Assembly (NCBI RefSeq): GCF_006476065.1
Contig: NZ_ML636798.1
Span: forward strand, 540,906 to 604,905
Direction of reading: 5' to 3'
DNA: 64,000 nt
DNA from: Cognatiluteimonas lumbrici
Lineage (GTDB): Bacteria > Pseudomonadota > Gammaproteobacteria > Xanthomonadales > Xanthomonadaceae
Position numbers and translations under genes: made by a program. The notes beneath the pieces are model-generated. The model was not told the DNA's origin. It ran no database searches and was given only the letters and a program-made list of their open reading frames with translations. Shown in pieces: positions 34,081 through 53,353 of the stretch; positions within the stretch are counted from its first letter, which is position 1, and each line of letters opens with the position of its first letter.

Positions 34081-34729
34081 GGCCGGCGACCGGATCGCCG
34101 AGGCCGTCGTCGCCGAGCTGGTAGTCCACGCGCAGCCAGCGCCCGTTGCGCGCATCGTAGAGCGCGTGCACCGCTGCGGCGGCGACGCCTTCGCCGCCGA
34201 AGTCGGCGCGCCCGGTTGCATCCAGCACCAGCAGGCCGTCGGCCACGCTGGCGGCGCGCACGCCGGAGAGCTGCAGCGTCGCGGGCTGGCCGGCGAACTC
34301 GTCGCGCAGCCGGCGCGCGGCCTCTTCGGCCAGGCCGTCCGCCAGCGCGCCATCCGCGGCGCGCGGCGCGTCGGCGCCCGGCAGCGAAATGCGCTGCGCG
34401 CTCGCGGTGGCGCTGGCGACGTCGTACAGCGCGGCGACCTCGACCGGGATCCAGCCGGAACCGGCGACGGCGATGCGTCCGTGCGCCAGCAGCTCGCGCT
34501 GCGCCGGGTGCGCGCCGACCACGTCCACGCGCGTCAGTTCGACCTGCACGGCGGTGCCGTCGAAGGCGTCGCGCACGGCGGCGGCCACGGCCGCGTCGAA
34601 CGGCAGCCCTGACTCGGCCCGCGGTGCCGGAGCCGCCGCCAGGGTCCCGGTCACGGGCAGCCCGGCACCGAGCGTGGCTGCGAGCAGCAACGCGGACACG
34701 GCGGCGACGGAAGGAAGGGCGTTGCGCAT
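34076..34729 (-). CDS. Exported protein of unknown function between lolA and rarA
   Basis: 217 residues with an N-terminal signal peptide (VAAVSALLLAATLGAGLPV) and a mature domain rich in Ala and Val that contains DAAVAAAVRDAF and two YD-containing repeats (ALYDVASATA, ALYDARNGRW). No family is recognised. The last codons run into a REP-like repeat whose GTAG supplies the stop codon, so the original C-terminus may have been changed. Upstream lolA ends 97 bases away. Confidence 0.7.
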   Translation of the reverse strand: MRNALPSVAAVSALLLAATLGAGLPVTGTLAAAPAPRAESGLPFDAAVAAAVRDAFDGTAVQVELTRVDVVGAHPAQRELLAHGRIAVAGSGWIPVEVAALYDVASATASAQRISLPGADAPRAADGALADGLAEEAARRLRDEFAGQPATLQLSGVRAASVADGLLVLDATGRADFGGEGVAAAAVHALYDARNGRWLRVDYQLGDDGLGDPVAGL

Positions 34730-34826
34730 CGGGACTCCCCGGCTCCCGGCTCCAGGAGCGTTGCGCCGGACTTTGCCTGCTGCTGCGTGGATGCCCCGTG
34801 ACGCGGCGCGCCGTGGGCGTCCGCGT

Positions 34827-35447
34827 TCAGCCTTCGATCACGTCCACGCCGGACGGCGGCGAGAACTTGAACGCGTTCGCCGGGAAGGCGGGATTGCGCT
34901 GCCATTCGCCGAAGCGGATCACGCTCTTCTGGCCGAGCGCGTCGGTGAACTGCATCCGCTCCAGCCCGTTCGCGCCGAAGCCCAGGCGCGCCGAGCTGAA
35001 GCCCGCACCGTCGGCCTGGCGCGGCTTGACCACCAGCCAGTCGAGGCCGCCCTCGCTGCCGGCCTCCTCGACGATGTAGTCGCGGTCCAGGCGGCCCGGG
35101 TCGATCAGCGCCGCCAGCGGGCTGCCCTGCTCGGCGTCGCCCTGGGCGCGCCGGGTGGCCTGCTCGAGGTCGGGATCGTAGACCCACACGCGCTCGCCGT
35201 CGGCGACGATCAGCTGCTCGTACGGCTTCTTGTACTCCCAGCGGAACAGGCGCGGCGCGGAAAGCGCCACCGCCCCGCTCGAGGTCTCCCTGAGCTTGCC
35301 GTTGGGGTCGTAGACCTGCTGCGTGAAATCCGCGCGCAGGCCCTTCAGGCCCTTGGTGAAGGCGTCGAGGTCGTCGCGCGCGCCGGCGAAGGCGTTGCCC
35401 GCGAGCAGCAGCACGCCGGCGGCGATGGCAAGGACGGATCGGATCAT
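34827..35447 (-). CDS. lolA: Outer-membrane lipoprotein carrier protein LolA
   Basis: Periplasmic chaperone that takes lipoproteins from the LolCDE transporter to LolB. Signal peptide MIRSVLAIAAGVLLL...NAFA, then the LolA fold with the typical ADFTQQVYDPNGK and RPRLFRW-like (APRLFRWEYKKPY) segments; 206 residues. The ATG at 35447 has AGGAG 8 bases upstream and gives a clean signal peptide, unlike the alternative 24 bases before. The order ftsK-lolA-rarA is the common gammaproteobacterial one. Confidence 0.95.
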   Translation of the reverse strand: MIRSVLAIAAGVLLLAGNAFAGARDDLDAFTKGLKGLRADFTQQVYDPNGKLRETSSGAVALSAPRLFRWEYKKPYEQLIVADGERVWVYDPDLEQATRRAQGDAEQGSPLAALIDPGRLDRDYIVEEAGSEGGLDWLVVKPRQADGAGFSSARLGFGANGLERMQFTDALGQKSVIRFGEWQRNPAFPANAFKFSPPSGVDVIEG

Positions 35448-35523
35448 GGTGGGGGCTCCTGGGGGCTGCATCCGATTCTGCGGAGGCCGACCTGAACGCG
35501 CGGTTGAGGGCCCCGGAACCCCC

Positions 35524-37881
<2,358 letters not shown>

Positions 37882-37953
37882 CGTGATGTGCTGTCTCAGC
37901 TGATCCCCGTTAGCGCTTGAATATACAGGAGAAGCCCGCCTCGGCCAGTCCCG

Positions 37954-39024
37954 TCAGGAGAGCATGTCCTGGAGCGCCGGATGGACCAGCCGGCCGCCCT
38001 CGACGTTGATCCCGCGGGCCAGTGCCTCGTCTTTCCGCCAGTCGCCGCCGGCCGCGATCTTGTTGACCCACGGCAGGATCGCCGCGCAGATCGCCTGCGA
38101 CGAGGTCTGCGGCACCGCGCCCGGCATGTTGGTGACGCAGAAGTGGGTCACGCCCTCCTCCACGTAGGTCGGCTCCTTCCAGGTGGTCGGGCGCGAGGTC
38201 TCGAAGCAGCCGCCCTGGTCGATCGCGATGTCCACCAGCACGCTGCCGGGCTCCATGCCCTTGAGCATCTCGCGGGTCAGCACCTTGGGCGCCTTGGCGC
38301 CGGTGACCAGCACCGCGCCGACGACGAGGTCCGCCGCTGCGACCTTGCTGGCGACCACGTCGTGGTACGGGTACAGCGCGGTGACGTTCGGGCCCAGCCG
38401 CATCATCTCGTCCATGCGGTCGGTGCGCATCTCGAACACGGTGACGTTGGCGCCCGCGGCCGCGGCCAGGGCGGCGGCGCCGCCACCGGCCTTGCCGGCG
38501 CCGAACACCACGACGTTTCCGCGCTCGGTGGACGGCAGCCCGCCGAGCAGCTTGCCCTTGCCGCCCTGCGGCTGGTGCAGCAGCGTGGTCCCGACCTGGG
38601 TGGCGATGCGCCCGGCGATGATCGACATCGGCGCCAGCAGCGGCAGGTCGCCGTTGGGCAGCTCGACGGTCTCGAAGGCGACGCCGGTCAGGCCGATGTC
38701 GAGCAGCTTGCGGGTCAGCTCCGGCTCCGCCGCCAGGTGCAGGTAGCAGAACAGCAGGTGGTCCTTGCGCAGGTGCTGCAGGTCGCCGGCGATCGGCTCC
38801 TTGACCTTGACGATCAGTTCGCCCTTTTCGTACAGGCCGGCCGCATCCGGGGCGATCCTGACCCCCAGGCGGGTGTACTGCTCGTCGCTGAAGCCGCTCT
38901 TGAGCCCGGCGTCCTTCTCGAGCCAGACCTCGTGCCCGCGCTTGACCAGGTCGCCGGCCGCGGCCGGCACGAGCGCGACGCGCCCTTCGAGGGTCTTGGT
39001 TTCCTTGGGAACGCCGATACGCAT
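37954..39024 (-). CDS. ald: Alanine dehydrogenase
   Basis: NAD-dependent, reversible deamination of L-alanine to pyruvate. The 356-residue protein has the catalytic Lys75 (KVKEP) and His96 (LHLAAE), and the nucleotide motif GAGKAGGGA, with one Gly/Ala difference from the common GAGVAG. It ends 72 bases before the ftsK start on the same strand and is divergent from trxB, with a perfect TATAAT -10 in between. Confidence 0.95.
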   Translation of the reverse strand: MRIGVPKETKTLEGRVALVPAAAGDLVKRGHEVWLEKDAGLKSGFSDEQYTRLGVRIAPDAAGLYEKGELIVKVKEPIAGDLQHLRKDHLLFCYLHLAAEPELTRKLLDIGLTGVAFETVELPNGDLPLLAPMSIIAGRIATQVGTTLLHQPQGGKGKLLGGLPSTERGNVVVFGAGKAGGGAAALAAAAGANVTVFEMRTDRMDEMMRLGPNVTALYPYHDVVASKVAAADLVVGAVLVTGAKAPKVLTREMLKGMEPGSVLVDIAIDQGGCFETSRPTTWKEPTYVEEGVTHFCVTNMPGAVPQTSSQAICAAILPWVNKIAAGGDWRKDEALARGINVEGGRLVHPALQDMLS

Positions 39025-39032
39025 GTCGATGA

Positions 39033-40057
<1,025 letters not shown>

Positions 40058-40058
<1 letters not shown>

Positions 40059-41185
40059 TGGCGGACGCGCGGATCCACCGCGCGCTCGCCGACATCCCCG
40101 CCGACGACTGGGATGCGCTGCACGACGGGCGCAATCCGTTCGTCGCGCACGCGTTCCTCGACGGCATGGAGCGCACCGGCGTCATCGACCCGCGCCTTGG
40201 CTGGACGCCCTGGCACCTCGGGTTGTGGGACGGCGGCCGGCTGGTCGCCGCCGCGCCCTGCTACCTGAAGGGCAACTCGCACGGCGAGTTCGTGTTCGAC
40301 CACGCCTGGGCGCACGCGTGGATGCAGCACGGCCACGACTATTACCCGAAGCTGCTCTGCGCGGTGCCCTACTCGCCGGTGACCGGGCCGCGGCTGTTGG
40401 CGCGCGACGACGGCGCCCGGCGCGCGCTGCTCGAGGCCATGCAGGCGGTGGTGGCGCGGGCCGGGCTGTCCTCGGCGCACGTCAACTTCCACGAGGCCGG
40501 CGAGGACGATCTGTTCGACGCCACGTGGCTGCCGCGGCTGGACGTGCAGTACCACTGGCGCAACGAGGCCGGCTGGAGCGATTTCGCGGAATTCCTCGCG
40601 GCGATGGACCACCGGCACCGCAAGAACATCCGCCAGGAACGGGCGAAGGTCGCGCGCGCCGGGGTGTCGTTCCGGGTGCTGCACGGCGACGAGGCAAGCG
40701 ACGCCGAGCTGGCGGCGATGCACGACTTCTACCTGCGCACCTTTGCCGATTACGGCAACACCCCGGCGCTCACGCTGGACTTCCTGCGCCACCTCGCGCG
40801 CACCATGCCGCGGCAGCTGGTGCTGGTGCTGGCCAGCCGCGAGGGTCGCGACGTCGCCGGCGCGCTGTGCCTGCGCGGCGGCGACACCTTGTACGGGCGC
40901 TACTGGGGCAGCGCGCTGGACGAGCCGCTGCCCGGCCTGCACTTCGAGACCTGCTACTACCAGGGCATCGACTACTGCCTGCGCGAGGGCCTGGTCGCGT
41001 TCGAGCCGGGGGCGCAGGGCGAGCACAAGCTGGCGCGCGGCTTCCTGCCCTGCTTCGTGCGCAGCCGGCACCATGTCGCAGATCCGGGCTTCGCCGCGGC
41101 GCTGGCGCCCTGGTGCGCGGAGGAAGCGGAGGCGGTGCGGCGGTATGCGGCGGCGCTGCGCGACCGCTCGCCCTTCCGCGAGTGA
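40058..41185 (+). CDS. FemAB/GNAT-like acyltransferase family protein
   Basis: 375 residues matching the DUF482 or FemAB-like group, which has a GNAT fold and probably transfers an acyl or aminoacyl group; substrate unknown. Typical features are GLWDGGRLVAAAPCYLK, KLLCAVPYSPVTGPRLL, RHRKNIRQERAKV and the C-terminal GAQGEHKLARGFLP. It overlaps trxB by one base and lies 14 bases before aat. Proximity to aat (leucyl/phenylalanyl transfer) is common in related genomes. Confidence 0.85.
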
Positions 41186-41199
41186 CCGAGAATGCCCGG

Positions 41200-41982
41200 A
41201 TGAGCGCGCAGCTGACCGTCCTGTCCGACGACCCGGACGCGGGCTTTCCCGACCCGGCCCGGGCCCTGCGCGAGCCCGACGGCCTGCTCGCGGTCGGCGG
41301 CGACCTCTCCCCCGCCCGCCTGCTCGACGCCTACCGGCACGGCATCTTCCCGTGGTTCTCCGAGGGCCAGCCGATCCTGTGGTGGTCGCCGTCCACGCGC
41401 ATGGTGTTCCGCCCCGAAGCGGTGCACCTGGCGCGGCGCTTCCGGCGGGCCCTGCGCGGGTGCGACTGGGTGGTGCGCGCGGACACCGCGTTCGACGCGG
41501 TGGTCGAGGCCTGCGCCGCGCCCCGGCCCGGGCAGGACGGCGGCACCTGGATCGTCACGGCGATGCGCGACGCCTATGCCGCGCTGCATCGCCTGGGCCA
41601 CGCCCACTCAATCGAGGTGCTGGACGGCGACGCCCTCGTCGGCGGCCTTTACGGCGTCGCGGTCGGGCGCATGTTCTTCGCCGAGAGCATGTTCAGCGCC
41701 CGCAGCGGCGGCTCCAAGGTGGCGCTGGGCGCGCTGGCGCTGCGGCTCGGGCAGTGGGGCTGGCCGCTGGTCGACGCCCAGCTCGACAACCCGCACCTGC
41801 GCTCGCTCGGCGGCGAGCCGTGGCCGCGCCCGCGCTTCCTCGCGGCGATGACCGGACTGGTGGCCGAAGCCGAGCCGCGCGGCCCCTGGAGCGGACGCTT
41901 CGGCACCCTCCCCGCCTCCGCCCTCGCCGACCCCGGATTCACTGCCGGTTTTGCGCCGCCGGGCAAGCGCGTGCCACAATGA
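41200..41982 (+). CDS. aat: Leucyl/phenylalanyl-tRNA-protein transferase
   Basis: Adds Leu or Phe from tRNA to N-terminal Arg or Lys, marking proteins for ClpS-ClpAP; clpA and clpS lie immediately beyond, so the whole pathway is clustered here. The 260-residue protein has the family motifs FPDP, GLLAVGGDLSP, GIFPWF, WWSP-R and ESMFS, ending with VDAQLDNPHLRSLG. The ATG at 41200 is the only reasonable start after the upstream stop. Confidence 0.95.
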   Translation: MSAQLTVLSDDPDAGFPDPARALREPDGLLAVGGDLSPARLLDAYRHGIFPWFSEGQPILWWSPSTRMVFRPEAVHLARRFRRALRGCDWVVRADTAFDAVVEACAAPRPGQDGGTWIVTAMRDAYAALHRLGHAHSIEVLDGDALVGGLYGVAVGRMFFAESMFSARSGGSKVALGALALRLGQWGWPLVDAQLDNPHLRSLGGEPWPRPRFLAAMTGLVAEAEPRGPWSGRFGTLPASALADPGFTAGFAPPGKRVPQ

Positions 41983-42027
41983 TGGACTTTCGCGCCCGGC
42001 CATTCGGGCGCCCGCTACAGGAACCCC

Positions 42028-42246
42028 ATGGCGAAAGACGACGTCATCGAATTCGAAGGCACGGTCTCCGAAACCCTCCCGAACACCATGTTCCGGGTGC
42101 GGCTGGAGAACGGCCACGAGATCATCGCCCACATTTCCGGGCGGATGCGCAAGAACTACATCCGCATCCTGACCGGCGACCGGGTCAAGGTCGAAATGAC
42201 CCCCTACGACCTGACCAAGGGGCGCATCACGTATCGCATGAAGTAA
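42028..42246 (+). CDS. infA: Translation initiation factor IF-1
   Basis: 72-residue OB-fold protein that blocks the ribosomal A site during initiation. The whole sequence is the standard one ([13 protein letters not shown]...RITYRMK). It lies 45 bases after aat, an order also seen in E. coli (aat-infA-clpA-clpS), and ends at a strong terminator shared with clpA. Confidence 0.98.
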   Translation: MAKDDVIEFEGTVSETLPNTMFRVRLENGHEIIAHISGRMRKNYIRILTGDRVKVEMTPYDLTKGRITYRMK

Positions 42247-42265
42247 TCGCGGTAAGTGATTGAAT

Positions 42266-42293
42266 AAAAAGGCGGCCCGAGGGCCGCCTTTTT
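42266..42293. terminator. Strong bidirectional intrinsic terminator between infA and clpA
   Basis: AAAAAGGCGGCCC and GGGCCGCCTTTTT are perfect complements around a 2-base centre, giving a GC-rich stem with A- and T-runs on the two sides. It serves both the infA and clpA transcripts. Confidence 0.92.
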
Positions 42294-42300
42294 CTGTCCC

Positions 42301-42320
42301 GGCGCCAGCGCCGCTCCTAC
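42301..42320 (-). repeat. REP-like repeat, copy B
   Basis: Minus strand GTAGGAGCGGCGCTGGCGCC, with GGCGC and GCGCC forming the stem. It lies between the terminator and the clpA stop codon (42326-42324). Confidence 0.65.
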
Positions 42321-42323
42321 GGG

Positions 42324-44597
<2,274 letters not shown>

Positions 44598-44654
44598 TGG
44601 GGTCACCGTTTTGGGCTGATGCCTATATGGGGGGCATGCCGGTGAATTCCATCT

Positions 44655-44990
44655 CTACGCCTTCTCCATGGTGCACAGCAACGGGTGCTGGTTCAGCCTT
44701 GCGTATTCGTTCACCTGCGCCACCTTGGATTCGGCCACTTCGCGGGTGAAGACGCCGCAGACGCCGCGCCCGCGGGTATGGACGTGGAGCATCACCTGGG
44801 TGGCCTTCTCGATGTTCATGGCGAAGAACCGCACCAGCACCTCGACCACGAAGTCCATGGGCGTGTAGTCGTCGTTCAGCAACAGGACGGAATACAGCGG
44901 CGGACGCGCGACCTGCGGCCGCGCCGTCTCCACCACGGTGCCGTGCCCGTGGCCATCGTCCTGTCCGTTTTTTCCGGGCGTATTGGCCAT
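44655..44990 (-). CDS. clpS: ClpS adaptor protein of the N-end rule
   Basis: Brings N-degron substrates to ClpA. 111 residues with a disordered start ([12 protein letters not shown]) and the conserved core [17 protein letters not shown], ending in the [12 protein letters not shown] helix. The frame allows an earlier ATG at 45017, but that lies upstream of the likely -10 (TATAAT, 45002-44997). The ATG at 44990 falls where transcription should start and has no ribosome site, so the mRNA may be leaderless. Confidence 0.95.
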   Translation of the reverse strand: MANTPGKNGQDDGHGHGTVVETARPQVARPPLYSVLLLNDDYTPMDFVVEVLVRFFAMNIEKATQVMLHVHTRGRGVCGVFTREVAESKVAQVNEYARLNQHPLLCTMEKA

Positions 44991-44996
44991 GCAAGG

Positions 44997-45006
44997 ATTA
45001 TAGAAT
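44997..45006. promoter_or_regulatory. Overlapping divergent -10 elements of clpS (-) and nudJ (+)
   Basis: ATTATAGAAT contains TATAAT on the minus strand (45002-44997) and TATAGA or TAGAAT on the plus strand. The clpS and nudJ start codons are only 25 bases apart, so both transcripts must begin at or within a few bases of their start codons. Any -35 elements must lie inside the opposite coding region. Confidence 0.6.
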
Positions 45007-45015
45007 GGCCACCGC

Positions 45016-45495
45016 ATGAGCTATCGCGAAGGACGCTTCTGGCAACCCGACGTGACCGTGGCCACGGTGGTGGTCCGCGACGGGCGCCTGTTGTGCGTCG
45101 AGGAACGCAGCAACGGCCACCTGGTGATCAACCAGCCGGCCGGGCACCTGGAACCGGACGAGAGCCTGGCCGAAGCCGCCCTGCGCGAGACCCTGGAGGA
45201 AACCGCCTGGGACGTGCGCCTGACGGCGTTCGTCGGCGCCTACCAGTGGCAGGCCCCCGCCCGTCCCGACGGCAGCGAGGGTCGCCACTACCTGCGTTTC
45301 GCGTTCGCGGCCGAGCCGGTGCGCGAGCACCCCGGGCGCGCGCTGGACACCGGCATCGAACGCGCCCTGTGGCTGACCCCGGAAGAACTGTCCGACGCGC
45401 GCGACCGCCACCGCAGCCCGCTGGTCTGGCAGGTGGTCGAGGACTACCTTGGCGGACGCAGGCAGCCGCTGTCGGCACTGCGGAAGCTGCCGTGA
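45016..45495 (+). CDS. nudJ: NUDIX pyrophosphohydrolase NudJ-like
   Basis: 159 residues with a perfect Nudix box [20 protein letters not shown]. NudJ of E. coli hydrolyses HMP-PP and some nucleotides. The order nudJ-mnmA-hflD is the same as in E. coli (ymfB-trmU-ycfC), which supports the name. The stop overlaps the mnmA start by 4 bases (GTGA). No ribosome site fits between the promoter and the ATG. Confidence 0.88.
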   Translation: MSYREGRFWQPDVTVATVVVRDGRLLCVEERSNGHLVINQPAGHLEPDESLAEAALRETLEETAWDVRLTAFVGAYQWQAPARPDGSEGRHYLRFAFAAEPVREHPGRALDTGIERALWLTPEELSDARDRHRSPLVWQVVEDYLGGRRQPLSALRKLP

Positions 45496-46610
45496 GCGCG
45501 GCACGCACCATCGTCGGCATGTCCGGCGGGGTCGACTCCTCGGTCGCCGCCCTGCTCCTGCAGCGCGCCGGCGAGCCGGTCGCCGGGCTGTTCATGGACA
45601 ACTGGGCCGACGACGGCAGCGGCGAGTGCCGCGCGGAGGAGGACCGCCGCGACGCGGTCGCGGTCTGCGGCATGCTCGGCATCCGCCTGCACGTGCGCGA
45701 CTTCTCGCGCGAGTACTGGGACGGCGTGTTCGCGCACTTCATCGCCGAGTACGCGGCCGGACGCACGCCCAACCCGGACGTGCTGTGCAACCGCGAGGTC
45801 AAGTTCCGTCATTTCCTCGACGCGGCGCTGGCGCTCGGCGCCGAGCGCATCGCCACCGGACACTACGCGCGGGTGGAGCGCAACGGCGGGCGCTACCGGC
45901 TGCTGCGCGCGCTCGACCGCGACAAGGACCAGAGCTATTTCCTGCACCTGCTCGGCCAGGAGCCGCTGGCCGCCACCGACTTCCCGCTCGGCGCGCTGGC
46001 CAAGGGCGAGGTGCGCCGCATCGCCGCCGAGGCCGGGCTGCCGACCGCGGCCAAGAAGGACTCCACCGGCATCTGCTTCATAGGCGAGCGCGACTTCCGC
46101 GAGTTCCTGTCGCGCTACATCCCCGCGCGCCCGGGCGAGATCCGCGACCCGCGCGGACGCACGCTCGGCGAGCACCCGGGCGTGTTCCATTTCACCCTGG
46201 GCCAGCGCGGCGGCCTGCAGCTCGGCGGCATCCGCGGCCGCGACCAGGCACCCTGGTACGTGGTCGGCAAGGACGTCGGACGCAACCTGCTGTACGTGGA
46301 CCAGGGGCACGACAGCCCCTGGCTGCAGTCCACCACCCTGTGGAGCGAGCCGGCGCACTGGATCGAGGGCGACCCGCCCGCGCGCCGCTTCGCCTGCAGC
46401 GCGCAGGTGCGCCACCGCCAGCCCCCCCAGCCCTGCGAGGTCGAAAGCATGGAAGACGGCACCCTGCGGGTGCGTTTCGACGGCGCCCAGCGCGCCGTCG
46501 CCCCCGGCCAGTCGGTGGTCCTGTACGACGGCGACCACTGCCTCGGCGGCGCGGTGATCGCGGCCACCGACGCGCCGCTCGAAACCCGGCTGCGGGAGCA
46601 GGCGGCATGA
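45492..46610 (+). CDS. mnmA: tRNA-specific 2-thiouridylase MnmA
   Basis: Thiolates U34 of tRNA-Glu, -Gln and -Lys. 372 residues: PP-loop GMSGGVDSS, catalytic cysteines Cys99 (VLCNREVKF) and Cys195 ([12 protein letters not shown]), and the C-terminal beta-barrel. The start is GTG at 45492, overlapping nudJ by 4 bases; hflD overlaps its end by 4. tRNA-Glu(UUC), one of its substrates, is encoded at 24140-24215. Confidence 0.95.
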   Translation: MSAARTIVGMSGGVDSSVAALLLQRAGEPVAGLFMDNWADDGSGECRAEEDRRDAVAVCGMLGIRLHVRDFSREYWDGVFAHFIAEYAAGRTPNPDVLCNREVKFRHFLDAALALGAERIATGHYARVERNGGRYRLLRALDRDKDQSYFLHLLGQEPLAATDFPLGALAKGEVRRIAAEAGLPTAAKKDSTGICFIGERDFREFLSRYIPARPGEIRDPRGRTLGEHPGVFHFTLGQRGGLQLGGIRGRDQAPWYVVGKDVGRNLLYVDQGHDSPWLQSTTLWSEPAHWIEGDPPARRFACSAQVRHRQPPQPCEVESMEDGTLRVRFDGAQRAVAPGQSVVLYDGDHCLGGAVIAATDAPLETRLREQAA

Positions 46611-47209
46611 GCGTGCCGGTCGACCGCATGCTCGCGCTCGCCGGCCTGGCGCAGGCGCTGGCCCAGGTGCGCCGCATCGCCGACACCGGCCAGTCCGAGG
46701 CGTCGGTCGTGGCCACCGCGCTGGACAGCGTGTTCCGCATCGACGCGGAAACCCCGGCCGCCGTCTATGGCGGCGCAGGCGAAGTGCGGCCCGGGTTGCT
46801 CCTGCTGCGCGGCTACCTGCGCAACGAGCCGCGCGACCAGATGCTGCCGCGGCTGGCGCTGGCCGTGGTCCAGCTCGAGCGGCGCTTCAGCCGCGATCCG
46901 ATGGCGGCGCGCGTGCAGCAGGGCATCCTGGCCCTGGCCGACCAGGCCGCGCGCCAGGGCAGCACCCACCCGGACGTGCTGGCCGCGCTCGGTGCGCTGT
47001 ACGCCGACACCGTCAGCCGGTTGCGGCCGCGGGTGATGGTCCAGGGCAACCCGCACTACCTCGGCCAGCAGGCAGTGGTGGCCGAGATCCGGGCGGTCCT
47101 GCTCGCGGCGCTGCGTTCGGCGGTGCTGTGGCGGCAGCTTGGCGGCAGCCTGTGGGACTTCCTGTTGCGCCGGCAGGCGATGCTGGAGGCCATCGAACGG
47201 GCGGCCTGA
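46607..47209 (+). CDS. hflD: High-frequency lysogenization protein HflD homolog
   Basis: 200-residue all-helical peripheral membrane protein that in E. coli binds lambda CII and follows mnmA. Family features are the start [19 protein letters not shown], the central LRGYLRN and the [14 protein letters not shown] segment. It overlaps mnmA by 4 bases. purB, next in E. coli, is replaced here by acnA. Confidence 0.92.
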   Translation: MSVPVDRMLALAGLAQALAQVRRIADTGQSEASVVATALDSVFRIDAETPAAVYGGAGEVRPGLLLLRGYLRNEPRDQMLPRLALAVVQLERRFSRDPMAARVQQGILALADQAARQGSTHPDVLAALGALYADTVSRLRPRVMVQGNPHYLGQQAVVAEIRAVLLAALRSAVLWRQLGGSLWDFLLRRQAMLEAIERAA

Positions 47210-47285
47210 CGGCGTTTGCGGCATAATAAATGGGCTCGAAGGCGTGTTTTTGCGGCCTTCCCCCACCTTGTCACGGAGCATTCGC

Positions 47286-50042
<2,757 letters not shown>

Positions 50043-50050
50043 CTACCTGC

Positions 50051-50073
50051 GGGGCCGGGGCCTGCCCGGCCCC
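50051..50073. terminator. GC-rich hairpin after acnA
   Basis: GGGGCCGGG pairs with CCCGGCCCC around a 5-base loop in the gap between convergent acnA and the lipoprotein gene. No T-run follows, so it may only stabilise the 3' end. Confidence 0.35.
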
Positions 50074-50085
50074 TGCAGGCGCCTC

Positions 50086-50529
50086 CTACAGGCGCGGCTC
50101 CCAGCTGGCGCTGAGCAGGCGCCAGTCGCCGTCCTCCAGGCGCCAGCCGGTCTCCACCGAGTACAGGCGCGCAACCTCCGGCAGCAGGCCCCCGGAGCCG
50201 CCGGTGAGCGCAACCTCGAACGACACCGTGGCGTCGCGTTCGCGCAGCGCGACCTGCAGCGGGCCGGCCACGGTGGCGCCGACCTGGCGATGGCGCAGGA
50301 AGGCGAGCCGGGCGGTGCGCACGGCGCGCTCGCGATCCATGCCGCCGGGCCCGATGAAGTCCTCGGACAGGAGCCGCCGGATCGCCCCCGGCTCGCGCGC
50401 CTCGACCGCCTCCTGCAACGCCGCCACCTGCCCGCGCAAGGCCGTTTCCGGCGGCGTCCGCGAGCATGCCGCCAGCAGCAGGCCGGCACAGGCGGCAAGC
50501 GCCACGCGCTTCGCGATCCATGTCCCCAT
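50086..50529 (-). CDS. Small lipoprotein with NTF2/SnoaL-like fold
   Basis: 147 residues. Signal peptide with lipobox LLAAC (Cys22), then a domain whose pattern (LQEAVEAREPGAIRRLLSED, followed by beta strands and a final GDWRLLSASWEP) resembles NTF2-like or SnoaL-like folds with a conserved Trp near the end. Function unknown; such proteins may bind small molecules. It sits on the opposite strand between rpfA and rpfB. Confidence 0.75.
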   Translation of the reverse strand: MGTWIAKRVALAACAGLLLAACSRTPPETALRGQVAALQEAVEAREPGAIRRLLSEDFIGPGGMDRERAVRTARLAFLRHRQVGATVAGPLQVALRERDATVSFEVALTGGSGGLLPEVARLYSVETGWRLEDGDWRLLSASWEPRL

Positions 50530-50644
50530 GGCCCCAGACTAAGCGCAAACCGGCGCGCCTGCGCGCCTTGCCGGCGCCATGGCGCTATGGTCCAATCGGT
50601 GAAGACCGTACGGTGCCGGACGCACCGTGTCCTGGAGGGAACGC

Positions 50645-52321
50645 ATGCAGCACGAACGCCCCTGGCTGGCCCAGTACCCGGCCGGCGTCCCCGCGGAGAT
50701 CGATCCCGACGCGTATCCGTCCGTGGTGGCGGTGCTCGAGGATGCCATCCAGCGCTTCCGCGACCGCCCGGCGTTCTCCAGCTTCGGCAAGGTGATCACC
50801 TATGCCGAGCTCGACGAGCTCAGCGCGCGCTTCGCCGCCTACCTGCTCGGCGAGCTCGAGCTCAAGCGCGGCGACCGCGTCGCGATCATGATGCCGAACT
50901 GCCTGCAGCACCCGATCGCGACCCACGGCATCCTGCGCGCCGGCCTGACCGTGGTGAACGTCAACCCGCTGTACACCGCGCGCGAGCTCGAGCACCAGCT
51001 GGTGGACTCGGGCACCAGCGCGATCGTGGTGCTCGACAACTTCGGCCACACCGTGCAGCAGGTGATCGGCCGTACCCGCGTGCGCCAGGCCATCACCACC
51101 GGGCTGGGCGACATGGTCGGCGGCGCCAAGGGCGCGATCATGAACTTCGTGCTCAAGCACGTGAAGAAGATGGTGCCGCGCTACGAGCTGCCGGGCGCGG
51201 TCCGCTTCGGCGAGGCGCTGGCGATCGGCGCGATGCAGCCGCGCCCCGAGGTCCGCATCGACGCCGAGGACACCGCCTTCCTGCAGTACACCGGCGGCAC
51301 CACCGGCACCGCCAAGGGCGCGATGCTCACCCACCGCAACCTGGTCGCCAACATGGAGCAGGCCGCGGCCTGGGTCGGCGGCAACCTGCGCCCGGGCGAA
51401 GAGGTCATCATCACCGCGCTGCCGCTGTACCACATCTTCTCGTTGACGGCGAACGGCCTGGTGTTCACCAAGTTCGGCGGCCTCAACCACCTGATCACCA
51501 ACCCGCGCGACATGAAGGGCTTCGTCAAGGAGCTCTCGAAGACCAGGTTCACCGCGATCACCGGCGTCAACACCCTGTTCAACGGCCTGCTCAACACCCC
51601 GGGCTTCGACCAGGTGGACTTCTCCTCGCTGCGCCTGACGCTGGGCGGCGGCATGGCGGTGCAGCGCGCGGTCGCCGAACGCTGGAAGAAGACCACCGGC
51701 TGCACCCTGGTCGAGGCCTATGGCCTGACCGAGACTTCGCCAGCGGCCTGCATCAACCCGATGGACCTGGCCGAGTACAACGGTTCGATCGGCCTGCCGA
51801 TCCCGTCCACCGACGCCTGCATCAAGGACGAGGACGGCAACATGCTGCCGGTCGGCGAAGTCGGCGAGCTGTGCATCAAGGGCCCGCAGGTGATGAAGGG
51901 CTACTGGAACCGCCCGGAGGAAACCGCCGAGGCGATCGACGCCGATGGCTGGCTGCACACCGGCGACATGGCGCGCATGGACGAGAAGGGCTACTTCTAC
52001 ATCGTCGACCGCAAGAAGGACATGATCCTGGTGTCGGGCTTCAACGTGTACCCGAACGAGATCGAGGACGTGCTCGCCGGCATGCCCGGGATCCTCGAGG
52101 TCGCCGCCGTCGGCGTGCCCGACGAGAAGTCCGGCGAGGTGGTCAAGGTCGTGGTCGTGCGCAAGGACCCCAGCCTCACCGCCGAGCAGGTCAAGGCCTA
52201 CGCGCGCGAGCAGCTCACCGGCTACAAGCGGCCGCACGTGGTGGAGTTCCGCAACGAGCTGCCCAAGACCAACGTCGGCAAGATCCTGCGCCGCGAGCTG
52301 CGCGACGAAGCCGCCGGCTGA
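50645..52321 (+). CDS. rpfB: Long-chain acyl-CoA ligase RpfB (FadD family)
   Basis: Activates fatty acids to acyl-CoA. In Xanthomonas RpfB turns over DSF-type fatty acids and supports fatty-acid recycling. 558 residues with the AMP-binding motif [12 protein letters not shown], the FadD signature near [20 protein letters not shown] and the C-terminal catalytic Lys in [12 protein letters not shown]. The frame opens earlier (GTG 50627), but the ATG at 50645 has GGAGG 8 bases upstream. A terminator-like hairpin at 52358 separates it from rpfF. Confidence 0.93.
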   Translation: MQHERPWLAQYPAGVPAEIDPDAYPSVVAVLEDAIQRFRDRPAFSSFGKVITYAELDELSARFAAYLLGELELKRGDRVAIMMPNCLQHPIATHGILRAGLTVVNVNPLYTARELEHQLVDSGTSAIVVLDNFGHTVQQVIGRTRVRQAITTGLGDMVGGAKGAIMNFVLKHVKKMVPRYELPGAVRFGEALAIGAMQPRPEVRIDAEDTAFLQYTGGTTGTAKGAMLTHRNLVANMEQAAAWVGGNLRPGEEVIITALPLYHIFSLTANGLVFTKFGGLNHLITNPRDMKGFVKELSKTRFTAITGVNTLFNGLLNTPGFDQVDFSSLRLTLGGGMAVQRAVAERWKKTTGCTLVEAYGLTETSPAACINPMDLAEYNGSIGLPIPSTDACIKDEDGNMLPVGEVGELCIKGPQVMKGYWNRPEETAEAIDADGWLHTGDMARMDEKGYFYIVDRKKDMILVSGFNVYPNEIEDVLAGMPGILEVAAVGVPDEKSGEVVKVVVVRKDPSLTAEQVKAYAREQLTGYKRPHVVEFRNELPKTNVGKILRRELRDEAAG

Positions 52322-52357
52322 GCCCCGGCGCGCCCCGCGGCGCGCCCCGTTCCGCTT

Positions 52358-52380
52358 CCGGGCGACCTTGCCCGGGTTTT
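52358..52380 (+). terminator. Probable intrinsic terminator after rpfB
   Basis: CCGGGC (52358-52363) and GCCCGG (52370-52375) form a stem with a 6-base loop, followed by G and four Ts. A second palindrome (GGCGCGCC repeated) lies just before it. This implies that rpfF has its own promoter within 52381-52486; TAGCAT at 52413 is a weak -10 candidate. Confidence 0.5.
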
Positions 52381-52486
52381 CCCTTCCTGGAGCCCCACCC
52401 GCCCCGCGGGTGTAGCATCCGCGCGTGGAACCGTTTCCGCCGCGGTCCATGCCTCGTCCGGCGGCGACCTATCGAGGATTCGAGAA

Positions 52487-53353
<867 letters not shown>

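Noticed and set aside
44991..45017. Earlier ATG for clpS at 45017
   Set aside because: It would lie upstream of the TATAAT box and inside the nudJ start; family members start nearer to 44990.
50080..50100. CCTCCTACAGG resembling a fifth REP-like copy near the lipoprotein stop
   Set aside because: The GAGCGGCG core is missing; only the GTAGGAG part matches, so the match is too short.
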